A stretch of DNA of 64,000 bases from Struthidea cinerea (Eukaryota > Chordata > Aves > Passeriformes > Corcoracidae): positions 677,461 to 741,460 of the forward strand of contig VZTI01000612.1 in NCBI GenBank assembly GCA_013397865.1. Direction: 5' to 3'. Both the position numbers and the translations under genes were made by a program. Under the pieces are notes generated by a model. That model made no database searches. It saw nothing but the letters and a program-made list of their open reading frames with translations, and had not been told where the DNA came from. Below are positions 59,971 to 64,000 of this stretch, piece by piece; the first letter of the stretch is position 1; each line of letters starts with the position of its first letter.

Positions 59971-62900
59971 GGTCCGGGCGGTGACTTGGGGTCTGCGTCC
60001 TCCCTCTGCTCACCGTGGTCTGGTGCAGAGCCAAGCCCAGGTCACACTGCTTGCCCAGCCTGGGGCACAGGTGGAGCAGCACCACCAGGTACAGGCCTTG
60101 CTGTGGGGCTGGAGATGTCCACATCCCCTGGAACTTTATAAAACTCACCTCTTCCTTTGCACGGGTGTCTTAACGCTGACACATGGGGCAGCACTGTGTA
60201 AGAGAGAGGGAAGGGAGCACTGCTCTTAAAGAAAGGTGTCTTGTGGAGGCTGGGGAGGGGAAAGAGGATAGGAGGGAGTTAACTATGGAGCTGGTGGAAG
60301 TGGAGAGCAGCCTGGAACTCCGGACCCTGGAAGGGGACCAAAAGAGGTATATTTTTTCCCTGGGTAGAGCCTGTGGGAAGTGAATGTTTTCCCCTGCTTC
60401 CTTTGAGGTCATGCCAGGTATAGCTAGAAGCAGAAGCCTTCCAGGAAAATCACAGTGGAGTGCTGGATGGTGGGGCTTTTCATAGCGTGGCTCAGGGCGG
60501 GACTTGCTGTCAGTGCGTCCTGCCCCTTGCTCCCACTCCAGAAGGACATTGCAGCCTGGATGGCCCAGGGGTGCTCAGCATTTGTTAGAGGAGTGACCTT
60601 GCATACCTTATCCATCCCAGCATCTCAGCATCCCTTATATGGGTGCCCTTTGGACCAGCCCAGCCCTCTGGGACCAGTGTCCCCACTGTGGGGCAGCACA
60701 CAGTTCTGAGGCAAGCCAGCCTGGCTTAGAGCATGGACAGGAGCTGAGGTGTGCCAGCAGGACAAAACAACCCCCAGCTGCCTCACAAGGCTGCCCTCTC
60801 CTACAGAGCCTCCCCAGGGCTGGATGGAGGTGGGCTACTTGTGCTTGTCTCTTGGCTACCTGTGAGCTGAGCTGCCTCCCTGTGGGGTGGAAGTACCCTA
60901 GGGCTTGCCAGCCTGGGCTTCCTGCTCGTCCATGCAATCCCTAATCCCCTGCAAAGCAAGGGCTCAGGTGGGGACAGAACAGGGGTACGGGCATGCAGAG
61001 CTGTCCCAGCTGCAGGGCTTCGTCATGCACACACAGGCCCAATTGTAGGGCATGGTGACACCCTGGCTTTGGGATGACAGGTGCCCCTGGCGTAGCCTTA
61101 CCAGAAGGCCCCTGCCTCCCTCCCTGCGGGTGCCAGCTGGCAGATCCCTTCCCTCGCCGGCCCTGGCAGCTGGCAGGCCAGTATCAGCAGGGGTCGGCAG
61201 GCGGGGGCTTCCCCAGCTGCCAGCTAATGCCACTAAAGGTAGCCGGGCTCATCCCCCTCATTGCAGAGGGGACAAGGAAGATGCCCAGCGGAGGCCTTAA
61301 ATGCTGAGGTGAGGTGAGTAGCAAGGGGGCCAGAAGTGACCAAAACTGCTCTTAGCTTTGGGTTTGTCTTGGGATGGGCACTAGCCAGGAAAAGCCGGCC
61401 CAGCCCACTTCTGCCTTTCCCACACCTGTCCCACAGGTCTGTGTTGGGTGGGCCAGCAGCACCCGTGGATGCACAGCACCACTGCTCCTGCTCCCCAACA
61501 TCCCGGAACTTCCTGCACCTCATGTGGCCCTGCCTCCCGCAGCCCAGAGCTGCCTGCCCTTCCTGGGGGTTCCTCTTCTCCCAGCAGCTGCTCATGTCCA
61601 TCCCCCAGGCACAGGAGGGGGGCCAGGACCGCAGCCCATCCCCACCTGGCCCCACCAGCTGCCCCAGCAGCTGGGCTCTGGCTTCTCCCCCTTGGCTACG
61701 CTTCACTCTGCCCCAGGCCCACGGCTGCAGGAATGTCATTCCCGTGGGCACAAGGGGCCTTTGTGTGAGCAGAGACGGGGAGTGGGGGCCCAGCCCAGCA
61801 TCTCAAGCTGGGGCTGGGGAGAGCCGCAGCTGAGGGCTCGTGGGTGGGCAGCAGCTGACTCCGGCATGGCCCCACAGCTCCCACCCAGGCACGGCGATCT
61901 CCCTACTACTGCAAGGGATGTCAGGGAGGAAAGCCCTCTCCTCATCCTCCTCGTCCCTCCGGCACCAGCAGCATCCTGCAGTCACTGCCGGCCCAGGAAG
62001 CAGTCCCAACACCAGTACAGAGCTGGCATCACACTAGTAAGCCTCGGCACCTGTGACAAAGGATGCTAAGGGCTCAGCCACCCCATGAGGGGAGCAGGAG
62101 GGCTGGGACTTGGGGCAGGGGCCAGGAGCACCAGCCAGCAGCTGCTGGATTCAGCCTTTTTCAGCAGCTGCCGTCTCAGCACCAGCAGCAGGGAATGTGC
62201 ACGGGCTGGGGCTTTCCAGGGCCTGGCCACAGTGCATTAAACAGCCTATTTATAGCACTTGCGTCCCTCCTCAGCAGGAATGGCCCGTGTTCCTCCTGCA
62301 CGGGACTGGGTGCTTGGGTGCCACCAGTGTTCCCACCACCAGCACCCTCTAGGATCCCTGCCAGAAGGCTGAGGTTTCCTAAAAGAAAAGACTCTTGGCC
62401 TTCCTGACTCTCATCTTCCTCCCCTGCCATTTCTTAGAGCTGCCAGTGCTGCCCAGAGCAAGATTTGCAGCAGATCTCATACATGTTGTGAAGAGGTACC
62501 CAAGGGCCATGCCCTTCTTCCCAGGATCCCTGCTAAGTCCTTTGGAGATTTTATCACACAACAGCCCGTTTAAGCATCAGCAGGTGCCGATGGTTGCTCT
62601 GTCCCCTGTGCCTCCCTCTGAGATGGCATGAGGGTCTTGCCCTCCCACGGAGCAGAGATGCTGTTCTGGGAGCAGGCTGAGTGCTGGCAGGTCACTCATG
62701 GGGTGGCTTGTGCTGGCTTTGCCTGTCGTGTGACGGGGCACAGGACTGCTCCGAAGACATTCCTTCCACAGACGGGCAGCAGCAGCCAAGAGGAGTTGTA
62801 CCAGGAGGTAGCACAGCCATCTCCTGCCCAGATGGTGGCACGTCCCACACCCATGACCCTCCAGCTGTGCCTCCTCTGAGGTGGCCTCCCAACAGGACCA

Positions 62901-64000
62901 TCCTCTCCCAGAGGAGACAGAGGTGCCAGCTGGCTCCAACCCCAGGAGCTGCCCAGAGGATGTGTGGGCTGTGAGCTCACCCCTGGTCAGCAGCAAGAAG
63001 GAAGGGGCTGGACTTTGGACAAGCTGAATTCCCAGGGCTTTGGGATGGCAGGGAAGAAAAGACAAGAGGACAGCTCTGCACAGTCCTGCCACCACCCTGA
63101 GGATAGACCCCTGTGTGGGCTGCTTCCAGCTCTGCTATCTCACCAGCATTGCTCCATCCACAGGCTTACCAGAAGCCCACACCATCCTTGTGCTGCCTAA
63201 GGGCATCTCCTGCTCCTTGTTTGCTGATGTCCAGTTGCTAACTGATCATCTGAGAGGAGTAAGTACTATGGAGGGGTATACAGTCCCTGTTTAGGCTCAG
63301 GAAGTGGATCTCAGCCCTTCCCATCAATTAATAGGCGATACGTGGTTGTGCAATTGATGCAATAAAGAAAACAGATGCCTGAAAGGAAGTGGTCTTGACA
63401 CGTACCCAGCAAAACATAAGCCAACCATCTGGTGAGGAATTTTGAGTCCCCTGGTGGAGAGGGATGAAACATAGACAAGTAAAAAGTGTTGAGAGACAGA
63501 GCAGTGATTGCAGGACCAGAAAGTCCTCCACGGATCAGAGAAGTTACAGCAAGGCTCTACGTGCCTTGGCCTAGGAAACACACAGGCAGGACTCTGATGC
63601 CCTAAATCGTGCATTTCAAATTAGATACTGGTGCAATTTTGTTTTCTTTCAAGGCTGCATTCTCTTCCCAGCTCTGTGCATGACTGGACAGAGGAGGAAG
63701 TTTACATCCCTTCATCTCCCTGGGCTGTACTTTTGCCCAGTTGTGAATGGAGGCTAAAGACCCTGACCTTCCAGATGGGGAAAGCGACTCCGCAAGATCT
63801 CTGCCTTTTTGGCAAGAGACAAAAACCTGCCTTTCTATGAGTCCCAAGAGCTTGGCAATTAAGCCCTGCCCCACCTTCTTCCCAGTGCTGGGATGTTGCA
63901 AGCATCTGGCTCTCAAAGCAGGCTGAGAGCCTCCTGTGCTCCCTCCCCGGGAAGAAACAGGTTTCTGCAGAGGCCACACACTAGAGCCTTTTTCTTCCCA
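59971..64000. other. Intergenic DNA downstream of CAPN11, no gene supported
   Basis: I find no exon series, RNA gene or recognisable repeat. A GC-rich patch at about 61100-61320 and an AATAAA at 63361 could belong to flanking transcripts, but nothing links them. The next gene in human (SLC29A1, from memory) is not visible here. Confidence 0.55.
62246..62255. promoter_or_regulatory. Perfect MEF2 consensus site CTATTTATAG
   Basis: The palindrome-like 10-mer fits YTAWWWWTAR exactly and stands alone in a GC-rich context. A 10-mer of this degeneracy occurs often by chance, so function is unproven. Confidence 0.25.

Noticed and set aside
60131..60145. TATA-box-like 'actttataaaactc' after CAPN11
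   Set aside because: There is no recognisable first exon or reading frame downstream; single motif only.
61267..61310. Acceptor/donor-framed 44-nt segment resembling an exon
   Set aside because: The splice-like sites are common by chance, the segment has stops in frame, and no neighbouring exons of a known gene were found.
1..64000. CRISPR arrays, operons, phage or bacterial mobile systems
   Set aside because: The DNA is vertebrate: spliced genes, CR1, LTR. No spaced repeats, Shine-Dalgarno-led gene runs or prokaryotic genes occur.

Overview
The window is nuclear DNA from a bird. Two neighbouring plus-strand genes can be read exon by exon. The first is TMEM63B, an osmosensitive/mechanosensitive cation channel of the CSC1/TMEM63 family. 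The second is CAPN11, the mu/m-type calpain protease of birds. A CR1 retrotransposon 3' end and a solo LTR of a bird ERVL-like family place the DNA in Aves, and the calpain is very close to the chicken mu/m-calpain I know. The LTR type suggests a non-galliform bird, but that is only an inference.

Layout. 1-25163 has no coding exon; it is most simply the large 5' intron (or upstream flank) of TMEM63B, with a CR1 copy, one solo LTR, older LINE remnants and small tandem repeats. 25164-41777 holds TMEM63B coding exons 2-24 (23 coding exons, 832 codons plus stop, one open frame across all junctions). This includes a 39-nt cassette exon whose skipping keeps frame and an exon-20 glutamine codon at the position reported to be RNA-edited in mammals. 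Its 3' UTR runs to a poly(A) signal at 43250, possibly on to about 44100. 44100-49270 is intergenic, with two GC-rich blocks that are candidate promoters/first exons of CAPN11. 49672-58692 holds CAPN11 (21 coding exons, 705 codons plus stop; Cys108/His265/Asn289 intact), with a poly(A) signal at 59947. 59971-64000 has no gene I can support.

Assembly. Intron 5 of CAPN11 contains a 360-bp direct duplication whose copies meet exactly at a single N. This looks like two overlapping contigs or haplotypes joined end to end rather than real biology.

The genes do not form an operon or a joint system; each has its own signals. Their order matches the TMEM63B-CAPN11 order of human 6p21 (from memory). 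I looked for an undescribed system and found none. The points most worth checking are the TMEM63B cassette exon and its pyrimidine-rich flank, the possible Q/R editing site, the false duplication, and the CAPN11 promoter choice.
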